A stretch of DNA of 64,000 nucleotides from Chryseobacterium pennae (GTDB lineage: Bacteria; Bacteroidota; Bacteroidia; Flavobacteriales; Weeksellaceae): positions 143,832 through 207,831 of the forward strand of contig NZ_QNVT01000007.1 in the NCBI RefSeq assembly GCF_003385515.1, read 5' to 3'. The position numbers were made by a program, and so were the translations under genes. Positions within the stretch are counted from its first letter, which is position 1. The number at the start of each line of letters is the position of its first letter. Positions 1 through 8,303 of this stretch are shown here, piece by piece. The notes under the pieces are model-generated. The model saw nothing but the letters and a program-made list of their open reading frames with translations, did no database searches and was not told the origin of the DNA.

Positions 1-2
1 AA

Positions 3-458
3 TTATTTAAATTCGTTAACATTAATTGTTTTAGGCTGTTGAGCTTCATGTTTGTGCTCAGTTCCTTCATATAAATAAAGGTTCTTAAGGATAGCAGATC
101 CTAATCTGTTTTTAGGTAACATACCTTTTACAGACTTCTCTAATACCTTTAAAGAATCTTTCTTTTGAAGTTCAGCCGCAGTCATAGACTTCTGTCCTCC
201 AGGATATCCTGTATGCCAGATATAAGTCTTATCAGCCCACTTGTTTCCGGAAAGCGTAATTTTCCCAGCATTCAAAACGATTACGTTATCACCACAATCT
301 ACGTGAGGTGTAAAATTCGTTTTGTGCTTACCTCTCAAAATCTTTGCAACCGTAGAAGCTAGTCTTCCTAACGGCTGTCCTTCAGCGTCTACCACAACCC
401 ATTCTTTATTAGCAGTAGCTTTGTTCGCTGAAACAGTTTTGTAACTTAATGTATTCAC
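3..458 (-). CDS. rplM: 50S ribosomal protein L13
   Basis: Large-subunit ribosomal protein that binds 23S rRNA early in assembly. The 151-residue product has the normal family length plus a short N-terminal extension. It carries the L13 core: the WVVVDAEGQPLGRLAS segment near residue 20, the GKHKTNFTPHVDCGD stretch, and the GMLPKNRLG motif about residue 112. The ATG at 456-458 lies about 47 bases downstream of a good promoter. In Bacteroidota rplM is normally followed by rpsI, which would lie just outside the left edge. The gene is complete and identification is certain. Confidence 0.97.
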   Translation of the reverse strand: MNTLSYKTVSANKATANKEWVVVDAEGQPLGRLASTVAKILRGKHKTNFTPHVDCGDNVIVLNAGKITLSGNKWADKTYIWHTGYPGGQKSMTAAELQKKDSLKVLEKSVKGMLPKNRLGSAILKNLYLYEGTEHKHEAQQPKTINVNEFK

Positions 459-504
459 ACGTTTTAGTTAAAGATTAAACATAATTTACCCCTAAAAGGG
501 TGTG

Positions 505-533
505 CAAAGGTACAAATTATTTTTATATCCCAA
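505..533 (-). promoter_or_regulatory. Promoter of rplM
   Basis: On the minus strand TACCTTTG (505-512) matches the Bacteroidota -7 consensus TAnnTTTG. A TTG -33 element (531-533) lies 18 bases upstream. Both elements and the spacing fit the housekeeping sigma factor of this phylum, and the rplM start codon follows about 47 bases downstream. Confidence 0.7.
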
Positions 534-603
534 AAACATATTTCATTTAATCTATAGAATATCTGCTATTCAACTCTATAGCAATAGATTTTAACACTAT
601 TTA

Positions 604-718
604 TACTTTTGGCACAAAACTTGTTAAATGTTGTGGCGATGAAAAAAAACGTTTAGAAGGTTCTAAAAACACAAATTATGATAAAGCAAGAGTTCTTTCC
701 CTCAACTCTTTCTTTATT
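604..718 (+). ncRNA. Possible small transcript between rplM and the DUF3667 gene
   Basis: This lies in a 516-base gap without a protein gene. TACTTTTG at 604-611 matches the -7 promoter element on the plus strand. About 70 bases downstream, a 12-base stem with one mismatch (683-694 against 704-715) is followed by a T-rich stretch and resembles an intrinsic terminator. Between them only tiny open frames exist, such as ATG-AAA-AAA-AAC-GTT-TAG near 639. A transcript of about 100 bases would fit a small RNA or a decayed gene leader. No clear -33 element was seen, so this remains tentative. Confidence 0.25.
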
Positions 719-928
719 ACTTTTCTTCTAAAATTCAAGTAAAGTACTTTTCCTGACCTTTAAGTTCTAATCTTAAGAGAATCTATTATATTTTATAAAG
801 CAGATATTTCAACTCAACCTATTAATATTATAGTTCATTTATATATTGACTCCTTTTTCTTTGAAGCATCATTATTGATTCTAATTTTAATTTTATTTAA
901 AGATTCCTTTAAAAGTCTAGTGATATCA

Positions 929-957
929 TTGCTTATTTACTGAAATAATTATCTTTG
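929..957 (+). promoter_or_regulatory. Promoter of the DUF3667 gene
   Basis: TTG at 929-931, then 18 bases, then TATCTTTG at 950-957. This matches the Bacteroidota promoter consensus. The start codon follows 17 bases after the -7 element, giving a very short leader. Confidence 0.7.
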
Positions 958-974
958 TCGCACAAATAAGTACT

Positions 975-2078
975 ATGAGCCACGGAAAGATACGAGAAGA
1001 TAAAACCTGCCTGAATTGCGGGCATCAAGTAGAAGAAAGATTCTGTCCTCACTGCGGACAGGAAAATACTGAACGTAGACAGCCTTTCTATTTTCTATTC
1101 ACTCACTTCGTTGAAGACTTTACTCATTATGACGGACAATTTTGGGGAACCGTTAAGAATCTGATATTCAAACCTGGAAAACTTACCAATATTTACTTGG
1201 AGGGTAAAAGACAGACCTTTGTTCCTCCCGTAAAGCTCTATATTTTTGTCAGTTTTATTACATTTTTCATGTTTGCCCTTTTTCCTATGGTTCTTTTTAA
1301 TAGTGATAGCAATAAAGGAGGAACCCTGGACAAAGCAGCCATTATTAAGAATATAAAGCCTGCTGATACCCAAAAATTAATAGATAGTATAAAAGCTAGA
1401 AAAAATCTAACAAAAGAAGATTCCCTTGCCATCAAAAGCCTACAGGTACTTCCTGATTCAGCCAAAATAGAGGATTTCGCCAAAATTCTGGAGATGGATA
1501 AAAAAATAGATTCGAATAGCGGCTTTGGAAACTACAAAACCAGAAAATCTTATGATTCAGCGATGGCCAAAAACCCTTCATTTTTGGATTTCATTCAAAT
1601 TCCAATCGCTCATAAATTCTTTGAACTTAAAGATAATGGGGTAAAAAAAGAAGAAATTGTAACCAGCATGGTAGAAAAATCATTTCATAATCTACCCAAA
1701 GCGCTTTTTATCTATCTCCCAATCTTTGCTTTCTTTTTATGGATTTTCCACAATAAGAAAAAATGGTGGTATTTTGATCATGGAATTTTCACTCTGCATT
1801 ATTTCTCATTCCTATTGCTAATAATATTACTTATATTCTTAATATCCAAACTGACAGGATTATCGGGCTTCAAGATGATCAATGCTCTTTTGTATTTAAT
1901 AATGTCATTGCTGACCTTATACAGTATGGGATATTTCTTTATTGCTCACAGACGCGTTTATCACTCACATGGATTGGTCAGTCTTATCATCGGAATGATA
2001 TTATTCACCATTAATTTTATTGCATTTATGTTTTTAGTTGTCGGTCTTGCTTTGATAAGCTTCCTGATGATTCACTAA
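975..2078 (+). CDS. DUF3667-type zinc-ribbon membrane protein
   Basis: Function unknown. The 367-residue protein opens with a zinc-ribbon-like knuckle, Cys12-x2-Cys15 and Cys24-x2-Cys27, typical of the DUF3667 family. A conserved region rich in Phe, His and Tyr (about 35-80) leads into a first membrane segment near 85-108. A charged soluble stretch (about 110-235) follows, then about four hydrophobic segments up to the C terminus. The arrangement suggests an inner-membrane protein with a cytosolic metal-binding head. The gene has its own promoter and ends in a bidirectional terminator shared with the convergent gene. The family assignment rests on the Cys motif and layout. Confidence 0.75.
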   Translation: MSHGKIREDKTCLNCGHQVEERFCPHCGQENTERRQPFYFLFTHFVEDFTHYDGQFWGTVKNLIFKPGKLTNIYLEGKRQTFVPPVKLYIFVSFITFFMFALFPMVLFNSDSNKGGTLDKAAIIKNIKPADTQKLIDSIKARKNLTKEDSLAIKSLQVLPDSAKIEDFAKILEMDKKIDSNSGFGNYKTRKSYDSAMAKNPSFLDFIQIPIAHKFFELKDNGVKKEEIVTSMVEKSFHNLPKALFIYLPIFAFFLWIFHNKKKWWYFDHGIFTLHYFSFLLLIILLIFLISKLTGLSGFKMINALLYLIMSLLTLYSMGYFFIAHRRVYHSHGLVSLIIGMILFTINFIAFMFLVVGLALISFLMIH

Positions 2079-2080
2079 AA

Positions 2081-2114
2081 TAAATAAGGCTGTCCAGTGT
2101 GACAGCCTTATTTA
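2081..2114. terminator. Bidirectional terminator between convergent genes
   Basis: A perfect 14-base stem (2081-2094 with 2101-2114) encloses a 6-base loop. The stem starts in an A-rich run and ends in a T-rich one, so it can serve both the DUF3667 gene and the convergent small membrane protein gene. Confidence 0.8.
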
Positions 2115-2121
2115 TATTTGT

Positions 2122-2454
2122 TTATTTTCTTAATGACTTGGTTGCCCTAAAACTTGCAATTACATAATAGGCTACAAACACCATTGAAAATTTCAGTATG
2201 GATGGAATGGCCAGTTCAAGTTTAAAAATTAAAGTTCCTATCAAAACTAAAATTCCCATCACAACAAATGACAGGCCCAATTTTTTAGGCAATGTAAAAT
2301 CCGGAGTATCCAAATAATAAGCAATGCCCCATGCTGCCCCAAAAGCAACGGCATAATAAAGCTCCAGGCCAATATTATCTGAACTTAAAAAGAAATAATT
2401 GATAAGGAAGCTTACTACTGTTCCCAACGCAAAATATATTAAGGCTTTCTGCAT
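2122..2454 (-). CDS. Small four-helix membrane protein, unknown function
   Basis: The 110-residue protein is not recognised. It has four hydrophobic segments, about residues 4-22, 32-47, 58-78 and 84-102, joined by short loops, with a Lys/Arg-rich C terminus. This suggests a compact inner-membrane protein with both ends in the cytoplasm. A -7 element lies 17 bases upstream of the start codon and a strong bidirectional terminator lies just after the stop. It is probably transcribed alone. Confidence 0.65.
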   Translation of the reverse strand: MQKALIYFALGTVVSFLINYFFLSSDNIGLELYYAVAFGAAWGIAYYLDTPDFTLPKKLGLSFVVMGILVLIGTLIFKLELAIPSILKFSMVFVAYYVIASFRATKSLRK

Positions 2455-2471
2455 GTCTGTAAAATATGGTG

Positions 2472-2479
2472 CAAAAGTA
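2472..2479 (-). promoter_or_regulatory. -7 promoter element of the four-helix membrane protein gene
   Basis: TACTTTTG on the minus strand matches TAnnTTTG and sits 17 bases before the ATG. No clear TTG -33 element was found at the expected distance. Confidence 0.45.
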
Positions 2480-2675
2480 AAGATTTTAATTTGAGTAATT
2501 CAGGATCTGTCAATTTCTAAACAAAATCCGGAAGTCATTTTTAATTCTGTAACTACCGAACCTTTAGACTTTCAAATTCTCAAACCTAAAATTGGAGATA
2601 TTTTATTAAATAAGGCAATATAAACAAATGATAATCAATTTAATAAAATCAAACACAGGGTTGTTTTTTTATTAT

Positions 2676-2683
2676 TATATTTG
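2676..2683 (+). promoter_or_regulatory. -7 promoter element of icmF
   Basis: TATATTTG matches TAnnTTTG and lies 27 bases before the icmF start codon. The nearest TTG upstream (2661-2663) is only 12 bases away, too close for a standard -33 element. Confidence 0.5.
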
Positions 2684-2710
2684 AAAACTTAGAAACTTTC
2701 TAGAATTTTT

Positions 2711-5700
2711 ATGGAAACCCAAAAATATACTCCAACCAACAAGGTAAGAATCGTAACGGCTGCCTCATTATTTGACGGCCATGATGCTGCGATCAATATT
2801 ATGCGTCGTGTCATTCAGGGAACTGGATGTGAAGTGATTCACTTAGGACATGACAAATCAGCAGAGGAAGTTGTAAATACAGCGATCCAGGAAGATGCCA
2901 ATGCCATTGCACTAACTTCATATCAGGGAGGTCACAATGAATATTTCAAATATATCTATGATCTTTTAAGAGAAAAAAATTCACCACAGATCAAAATTTT
3001 TGGCGGTGGTGGTGGTGTTATCCTTCCGGAAGAGATTAAAGATCTGATGTCTTACGGAATCGACAGAATCTATTCTCCGGATGATGGCCGTGAACTTGGC
3101 CTTCAGGGAATGATTGATGATTTGGTACACCGTTCAGACTTTGCTACCGGAAAAGATGTAACAGCCAACGATCTGGACTCAATCAGTTTTGAAAACTCAA
3201 CAAGTATTGCCAGAATTATTTCCGCAGTGGAGAACTTTTCAGATGAAAAACCTGAATTGGTAAAGGCTATTGATGAAAAATCAAAAGATTTAAATATTCC
3301 GATCATTGGGATTACAGGAACAGGAGGTGCCGGAAAATCATCTTTAACGGATGAATTGGTAAGACGTTTCCTGCGTTCCAATACAGATAAAAAAATTGCA
3401 ATCATTTCTATTGACCCTTCTAAAAAGAAAACAGGAGGTGCACTTCTTGGTGACAGAATCCGTATGAACGCAATTAATGATCCTAGAGTGTATATGCGTT
3501 CAATGGCTACCAGAGAGAACAACGTTTCTGTTTCTCCGTTCATTCATTCTGCATTAAATGTCTTAAAATTGGCTCATCCGGATGTGATCATTCTTGAAAC
3601 TTCAGGAATCGGACAATCCGGATCGGAGGTTTCTGATTTTGCAGATGTTTCCATGTATGTAATGACTCCTGAATATGGTGCCTCTACTCAGCTGGAAAAA
3701 ATCGACATGTTAGATTATGCGGATCTGGTTGCGTTAAACAAATCTGACAAACGTGGTGCTCTTGATGCTCTTCAGGCCGTAAGAAAGCAGTTCCAGAGAA
3801 ACCACCTTTTATGGGAAAACCCATTGGAAGATATGCCTGTATATGCTACAAAAGCATCTCAGTTCAATGATCACGGAACAACAGAACTTTATAACAGACT
3901 GGTTTTAAAAGTAAACGAAAAATTTGCTGATTTAGGACTTAAAACTTTCGTTGAACAGGAAATTACGGAGGAAGTAACGATTATCCCTCCAAAAAGAGTC
4001 CGTTACCTTTCTGAAATTGTTGAAAATAACAAACATTATGATGCCAGTGTTGAAAAACAGGCTGAACTTGCAAGAAAACTGTATCATATTGAAGGCGTAA
4101 AAAATATTATTTCCAATGAAGCTTTAGATACTGAATATCAAAAGGCTGAAAAAGAACTTCAACAGGAAAACATCGACTTCCTGAGAACCTGGGATGATAC
4201 AAAGAAAGCTTTTCAGGCAGAATTCTATTCATATTTTGTAAGAGGAAAAGAGATCAAAGTAGAAACGTCTACAGAATCTTTATCACATTTAAGAATTCCA
4301 AAAATTGCCTTACCAAAATATAACGACTGGGGAGATCTTATTCAATGGAAAGGCCAGGAAAACCTTCCGGGAAGCTTCCCTTATACTGCAGGAATTTATC
4401 CGTTCAAAAGAACAGGTGAAGATCCTACAAGAATGTTTGCAGGAGAAGGAGGTCCGGAAAGAACCAACAGAAGATTCCATTATGTATCTGCAGAAATGCC
4501 TGCAAAACGTCTGTCTACAGCGTTTGACTCGGTAACTTTATATGGACAGGATCCAGCTTTACCACCGGATATTTATGGTAAAATCGGTAATGCCGGAGTT
4601 TCTATTGCTACATTGGATGATGCTAAAAAGCTATATTCAGGATTTGATTTAGTCAATGCATTGACTTCTGTTTCTATGACAATCAACGGACCTGCTCCAA
4701 TGCTGCTGGCTTTCTTCATGAATGCTGCTATCGACCAGAATGTTGAAAAATACATCAAGGAAAACGGATTAGAGGCTAAAGTTGAGGCTAAGCTTAAAGA
4801 AAAATTCGATGATAAAGGGTTAGAAAGACCGAAATATAAAGGTGAACTTCCACCATCCAACAACGGATTGGGATTACAGCTTTTAGGATTAACAGGTGAC
4901 GAAATTATCCCTGCAGAGGTATATGCTGAAATTAAAGCTAAAACGATTGCTACTGTTCGTGGTACCGTTCAGGCTGATATTTTAAAGGAAGACCAGGCTC
5001 AGAATACCTGTATCTTCTCTACTGAATTTGCCCTAAGATTAATGGGTGACGTTCAGGAATATTTCATCAAGGAGAAAGTAAGAAACTTCTACTCTGTTTC
5101 CATTTCAGGATATCACATTGCTGAAGCAGGAGCCAACCCTGTTTCTCAGCTGGCATTTACATTGGCAAACGGTTTCACTTATGTGGAATACTACCTGTCC
5201 AGAGGAATGGACATCAATGATTTTGCTCCAAACTTATCTTTCTTCTTCTCTAACGGTATTGACCCTGAGTATTCAGTGATCGGACGTGTAGCAAGAAGAA
5301 TCTGGGCAAAAGCCATGAAACTGAAATATGGCGCTGACGAAAGAAGCCAGATGCTGAAATACCATATCCAGACTTCGGGACGTTCGCTTCACGCTCAGGA
5401 AATTGATTTCAACGATATCAGAACTACCCTTCAGGCGCTTTATGCGATCTACGATAACTGTAACTCACTTCACACAAATGCTTATGATGAAGCAATTACA
5501 ACTCCTACAGAACAGTCTGTAAGAAGAGCTATGGCCATTCAGCTGATCATTAACAAAGAATTAGGTCTTGCTAAAAATGAGAACCCGCTTCAGGGATCAT
5601 TTATTATCGAAGAGCTAACTGATCTTGTGGAAGAAGCTGTGTATGCAGAATTCGACAGAATTACTGAAAGAGGTGGTGTACTGGGTGCAATGGAAACGAT

Positions 5701-6058
5701 GTATCAGCGTTCCAAGATCCAGGAAGAATCTATGCATTATGAATGGTTGAAACACACTGGAGAGTATCCGATCATCGGGGTGAATACATTCCTTGGAAAA
5801 GACGGTTCACCAACGGTACTTCCGGGAGAGGTTATCCGTTCTACTGAAGAGGAAAAACAAGCACAGATTGAATCTCTTCATAACTTCCAGAAAGCCAATG
5901 AAGATAAATCTGAAGAAGCTTTAAGTAAACTTCAGCATGCTGCGATCAACCAGCAAAACTTATTTGAAGTGATGATTGATGCTGTTAAATTCTGTTCTTT
6001 AGGGCAGATCACCAATGCTTTATTTGAAGTGGGTGGGAAGTACAGAAGAAATATGTAA
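2711..6058 (+). CDS. icmF: Fused isobutyryl-CoA mutase (IcmF)
   Basis: Adenosylcobalamin-dependent acyl-CoA mutase of the fused IcmF type. It rearranges isobutyryl-CoA and butyryl-CoA, or a similar branched acyl-CoA. The 1115-residue chain has the expected order. A B12-binding domain (about 12-150) carries the cobalt-ligand motif with D22-x-H24 and a glycine-rich loop near 100. A MeaB-like GTPase chaperone domain follows (about 195-415), with P-loop residues 203-210 and NKSD at 343-346. A linker leads to the (beta/alpha)8 mutase domain (about 550-1115) with the [14 protein letters not shown] segment. Fusion of all three parts separates IcmF from methylmalonyl-CoA mutase. Exact substrate choice cannot be read from the sequence. 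It is transcribed alone and has a strong terminator. Confidence 0.93.
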   Translation: METQKYTPTNKVRIVTAASLFDGHDAAINIMRRVIQGTGCEVIHLGHDKSAEEVVNTAIQEDANAIALTSYQGGHNEYFKYIYDLLREKNSPQIKIFGGGGGVILPEEIKDLMSYGIDRIYSPDDGRELGLQGMIDDLVHRSDFATGKDVTANDLDSISFENSTSIARIISAVENFSDEKPELVKAIDEKSKDLNIPIIGITGTGGAGKSSLTDELVRRFLRSNTDKKIAIISIDPSKKKTGGALLGDRIRMNAINDPRVYMRSMATRENNVSVSPFIHSALNVLKLAHPDVIILETSGIGQSGSEVSDFADVSMYVMTPEYGASTQLEKIDMLDYADLVALNKSDKRGALDALQAVRKQFQRNHLLWENPLEDMPVYATKASQFNDHGTTELYNRLVLKVNEKFADLGLKTFVEQEITEEVTIIPPKRVRYLSEIVENNKHYDASVEKQAELARKLYHIEGVKNIISNEALDTEYQKAEKELQQENIDFLRTWDDTKKAFQAEFYSYFVRGKEIKVETSTESLSHLRIPKIALPKYNDWGDLIQWKGQENLPGSFPYTAGIYPFKRTGEDPTRMFAGEGGPERTNRRFHYVSAEMPAKRLSTAFDSVTLYGQDPALPPDIYGKIGNAGVSIATLDDAKKLYSGFDLVNALTSVSMTINGPAPMLLAFFMNAAIDQNVEKYIKENGLEAKVEAKLKEKFDDKGLERPKYKGELPPSNNGLGLQLLGLTGDEIIPAEVYAEIKAKTIATVRGTVQADILKEDQAQNTCIFSTEFALRLMGDVQEYFIKEKVRNFYSVSISGYHIAEAGANPVSQLAFTLANGFTYVEYYLSRGMDINDFAPNLSFFFSNGIDPEYSVIGRVARRIWAKAMKLKYGADERSQMLKYHIQTSGRSLHAQEIDFNDIRTTLQALYAIYDNCNSLHTNAYDEAITTPTEQSVRRAMAIQLIINKELGLAKNENPLQGSFIIEELTDLVEEAVYAEFDRITERGGVLGAMETMYQRSKIQEESMHYEWLKHTGEYPIIGVNTFLGKDGSPTVLPGEVIRSTEEEKQAQIESLHNFQKANEDKSEEALSKLQHAAINQQNLFEVMIDAVKFCSLGQITNALFEVGGKYRRNM

Positions 6059-6080
6059 GACGATATTCATCTTAATATAA

Positions 6081-6120
6081 CAAAACCTAACAGGATTCAG
6101 AATCCTGTTAGGTTTTTTAT
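6081..6120 (+). terminator. Terminator of icmF
   Basis: A long stem built from AAAACCTAACAGGATTC and its complement, with almost no loop, is followed by a run of T. This is a strong intrinsic terminator about 25 bases after the icmF stop codon. Confidence 0.85.
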
Positions 6121-6177
6121 TTATGAAGCAGGTAGTACAGGAGAAATATAACCGGTTATAAAAAAAAATAAATCAAA

Positions 6178-6207
6178 ATCTCAAGAAATTTTCTTGAGGT
6201 TTTTTTG
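6178..6207 (+). terminator. Second terminator-like hairpin upstream of the Cys-rich protein gene
   Basis: CTCAAGAAA and its perfect complement TTTCTTGAG are separated by one base and followed by GGTTTTTTT. The hairpin lies about 60 bases after the icmF terminator and 25 bases before the next start codon. It may be a backup terminator or part of the leader of the next gene. Confidence 0.55.
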
Positions 6208-6228
6208 TACTTTTAAGTAAGAAAACTG

Positions 6229-7104
6229 ATGATCATGAAAAAGGAATTTCAAATTAAAGAACCTTGCCCCGTTGCCCGTGAGGACATGCGGAAAGTATCT
6301 GGCGGGAGCTTTTGTAACCTTTGCTCAAAGAATGTATATGACCTTGCAGATAAAACAGATGAGGAAATTAAAACATTATTAAAATCCAATTCCTCTGTTT
6401 GTGGAAGAATTCAAGCCGATCGCTTATTCATTCCGAAAGAAAAACCGGAAACCCAATACAATTTTTTCCAGTTTCCTTTTAGAAAAATAGCCGGTGGAAT
6501 TTTTCTGTCAATTTTATTTACCTCAAATCTCAACGCTCAAAAAATGAAAATCGATACTTTAGAGGCCGTTGAAATTCAGGGAATGGTCTGGATCGCTCCC
6601 AAATCAGAGGATGACGATTATGATGTTCCTCAACCTGTAATTAACAGGACACTGGAAATAAAACTATCCGGAGATCCCGGAAACCTCATCCAATATCAGT
6701 CTATTACCCTTCTTACTCCTTTTAAAAGATTCAGCTCCGGAAACTATATCCACGTTCCCGCTGATCTCATCAAAATGAGCAATGTATTCGTTCTTGAAGG
6801 AGTAGATCCCAAAAACGGAGAGCTTAATGCTAATAAATATTTTCTTTTTGTAAATAAAAGGCACATTAAGGATAATAACATACTGAATCTTAATCTGGAT
6901 CAGGCGAAAAGGGTCCCTTTTAATCCAAAAAATAAAGAGTTCATCTATTTTCTGGATGGTGAAGAAATTACAAAAAGAGAATTTGAACACTATCAGAAAG
7001 AAAATAAGATAGAGTCCTATTTTCTGCCGGAAATCTATGCGGAAGAACTTTTTGGAGACGACTATTACCTTGAAAACGGAGCTATTGTATCTTACAGGAA
7101 ATAA
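6229..7104 (+). CDS. Cys-motif protein with one membrane or signal segment, unknown function
   Basis: The 291-residue protein is not recognised as a named family. The N-terminal 60 residues hold Cys13, a C29-x2-C32 pair and Cys58 in a pattern (FCNLCSKNVYDL...VCGR) that recurs at the N terminus of several Bacteroidota envelope proteins and may bind metal. A hydrophobic stretch near 87-105 ends in a signal-peptidase-like NAQ, so the head is probably cytosolic and the rest (about 105-291) exported or periplasmic. ATG at 6229 and 6235 are both possible starts. The next gene begins 31 bases after the stop and is likely cotranscribed. Confidence 0.55.
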   Translation: MIMKKEFQIKEPCPVAREDMRKVSGGSFCNLCSKNVYDLADKTDEEIKTLLKSNSSVCGRIQADRLFIPKEKPETQYNFFQFPFRKIAGGIFLSILFTSNLNAQKMKIDTLEAVEIQGMVWIAPKSEDDDYDVPQPVINRTLEIKLSGDPGNLIQYQSITLLTPFKRFSSGNYIHVPADLIKMSNVFVLEGVDPKNGELNANKYFLFVNKRHIKDNNILNLNLDQAKRVPFNPKNKEFIYFLDGEEITKREFEHYQKENKIESYFLPEIYAEELFGDDYYLENGAIVSYRK

Positions 7105-7135
7105 TACTTCCAGCCTACCCCCTATCACAAAAACA

Positions 7136-8173
7136 ATGCTTATGAAAAGTTATCTTGAGAAATTTTCATCATTACTTATCTTCTGTTTCATAGCAATAAT
7201 ATCGGCACAGAAGCAACCTGATCAATTCAGCATCAGCCTTCCCACTAAAAAATTAGATAAGAGTTATTATAAGACTATTAAACTTATTGACCGTAGGATT
7301 GATACAACCTCATTAGGAACGATCCGAAAGGGACTTTTAAATAATCCAGCCAATTTGTTTGCAGCGGCCTCTCTTTCTGACCAATTTCAAAATGTTTTAA
7401 ACAGCCTCAACGGAGAGCATACAGAAAACGGAACTTTAGTTTTATATCTTAGACAGTTATTTTTTGCTGAAGTGGCAGTTCATGGCTATTGCTATTTCCA
7501 GGGCTTTTTATTTTCAAAAAATGAAGACGGCACCTATTCTTTACTGGAGCAGGTAAATCATGTTATTGATCACAAGGCCAAATCGGATGTTACCAAAGAA
7601 CTTCTGCAGAAAGGAAGTGAATTCCTGGTAGATTTTATCACTGTCAACGCTTCTAAAAAACCGGTATCCCGTCATCATTATACTTATCAGCAAATTAATG
7701 ATTTTGAGGGAACCGCTAAAAGTTCTATCAGTATTTTCAGTTCCTCTGAATTGAAAGACGGGGTATATAATGATTATCAATCTCTAAAAAATCAGCAACC
7801 CAACAAAGAAATCACCAATGTGAAATTTTATGGTAATGCTCCGAAAATAGTAAGAATCTATGAAACTCTTGATGGCAAAGAAAAAGAGATAAAAAAAGAC
7901 AATATCTATGCGATAGTATACAAAGGAGAACTTTATCCCTATCTCTCCATAGAAAACCTGTTTACAAAGGCTGAAAAGAGAGACAATGACTATTATTTCG
8001 TTGGGAAAATAAAATCAAATACAAATTCACCCAGTATAACTGTTGCACCGGCATACACCTATGCATCTATTGGGGTTTCTTTCATGAGCAGCCCTGTTCT
8101 TCCCTTTGAAATGAAAATTGATTATTTCAATGGAGATTTTATTCCGATAAGAGAAATTGAGAACAAAAGATAA
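7136..8173 (+). CDS. Secreted or periplasmic protein of unknown function
   Basis: The frame is open further upstream, but ATG at 7136 (or 7142) places a signal peptide at the N terminus: a Lys, then a hydrophobic run ending in IISAQ near residue 24. The mature protein of about 320 residues has no motif I recognise. Its central part has mixed alpha/beta character and the C-terminal third looks beta-rich. It follows the Cys-motif protein by 31 bases with no promoter between, so the two probably form a small envelope operon ended by the terminator at 8262. Confidence 0.5.
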   Translation: MLMKSYLEKFSSLLIFCFIAIISAQKQPDQFSISLPTKKLDKSYYKTIKLIDRRIDTTSLGTIRKGLLNNPANLFAAASLSDQFQNVLNSLNGEHTENGTLVLYLRQLFFAEVAVHGYCYFQGFLFSKNEDGTYSLLEQVNHVIDHKAKSDVTKELLQKGSEFLVDFITVNASKKPVSRHHYTYQQINDFEGTAKSSISIFSSSELKDGVYNDYQSLKNQQPNKEITNVKFYGNAPKIVRIYETLDGKEKEIKKDNIYAIVYKGELYPYLSIENLFTKAEKRDNDYYFVGKIKSNTNSPSITVAPAYTYASIGVSFMSSPVLPFEMKIDYFNGDFIPIREIENKR

Positions 8174-8179
8174 GTTATA

Positions 8180-8210
8180 GAACAGAAGCTGGAAGTATGA
8201 GGATGGAAGT
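8180..8210. repeat. Degenerate CTTCCAGC-type intergenic repeat
   Basis: The segment has AGAAGCTGGAAGT followed by GGATGGAAGTT. It resembles the repeats at 34563-34715 and 45321-45571, which carry the same words and their complements. No coding potential. Confidence 0.35.
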
Positions 8211-8258
8211 TATTTTCGTCATAGAATTACTGATTGTTACATCAATGTTTTAAAAACA

Positions 8259-8287
8259 AAAACCGCAGAATTACCTGCGGTTTTATT
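8259..8287. terminator. Bidirectional terminator between 7136-8173 and the M16 peptidase
   Basis: AACCGCAG (8262-8269) pairs with CTGCGGTT (8276-8283) around a 6-base loop. A-rich sequence lies on the left and TTTT on the right, so it can end transcription from either convergent gene. Confidence 0.8.
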
Positions 8288-8303
8288 TGTTATGTATTTT
8301 CAA

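Noticed and set aside
2711..6058. Methylmalonyl-CoA mutase
   Set aside because: The B12 domain is N-terminal and a GTPase chaperone domain lies between it and the mutase domain, which is the IcmF arrangement.
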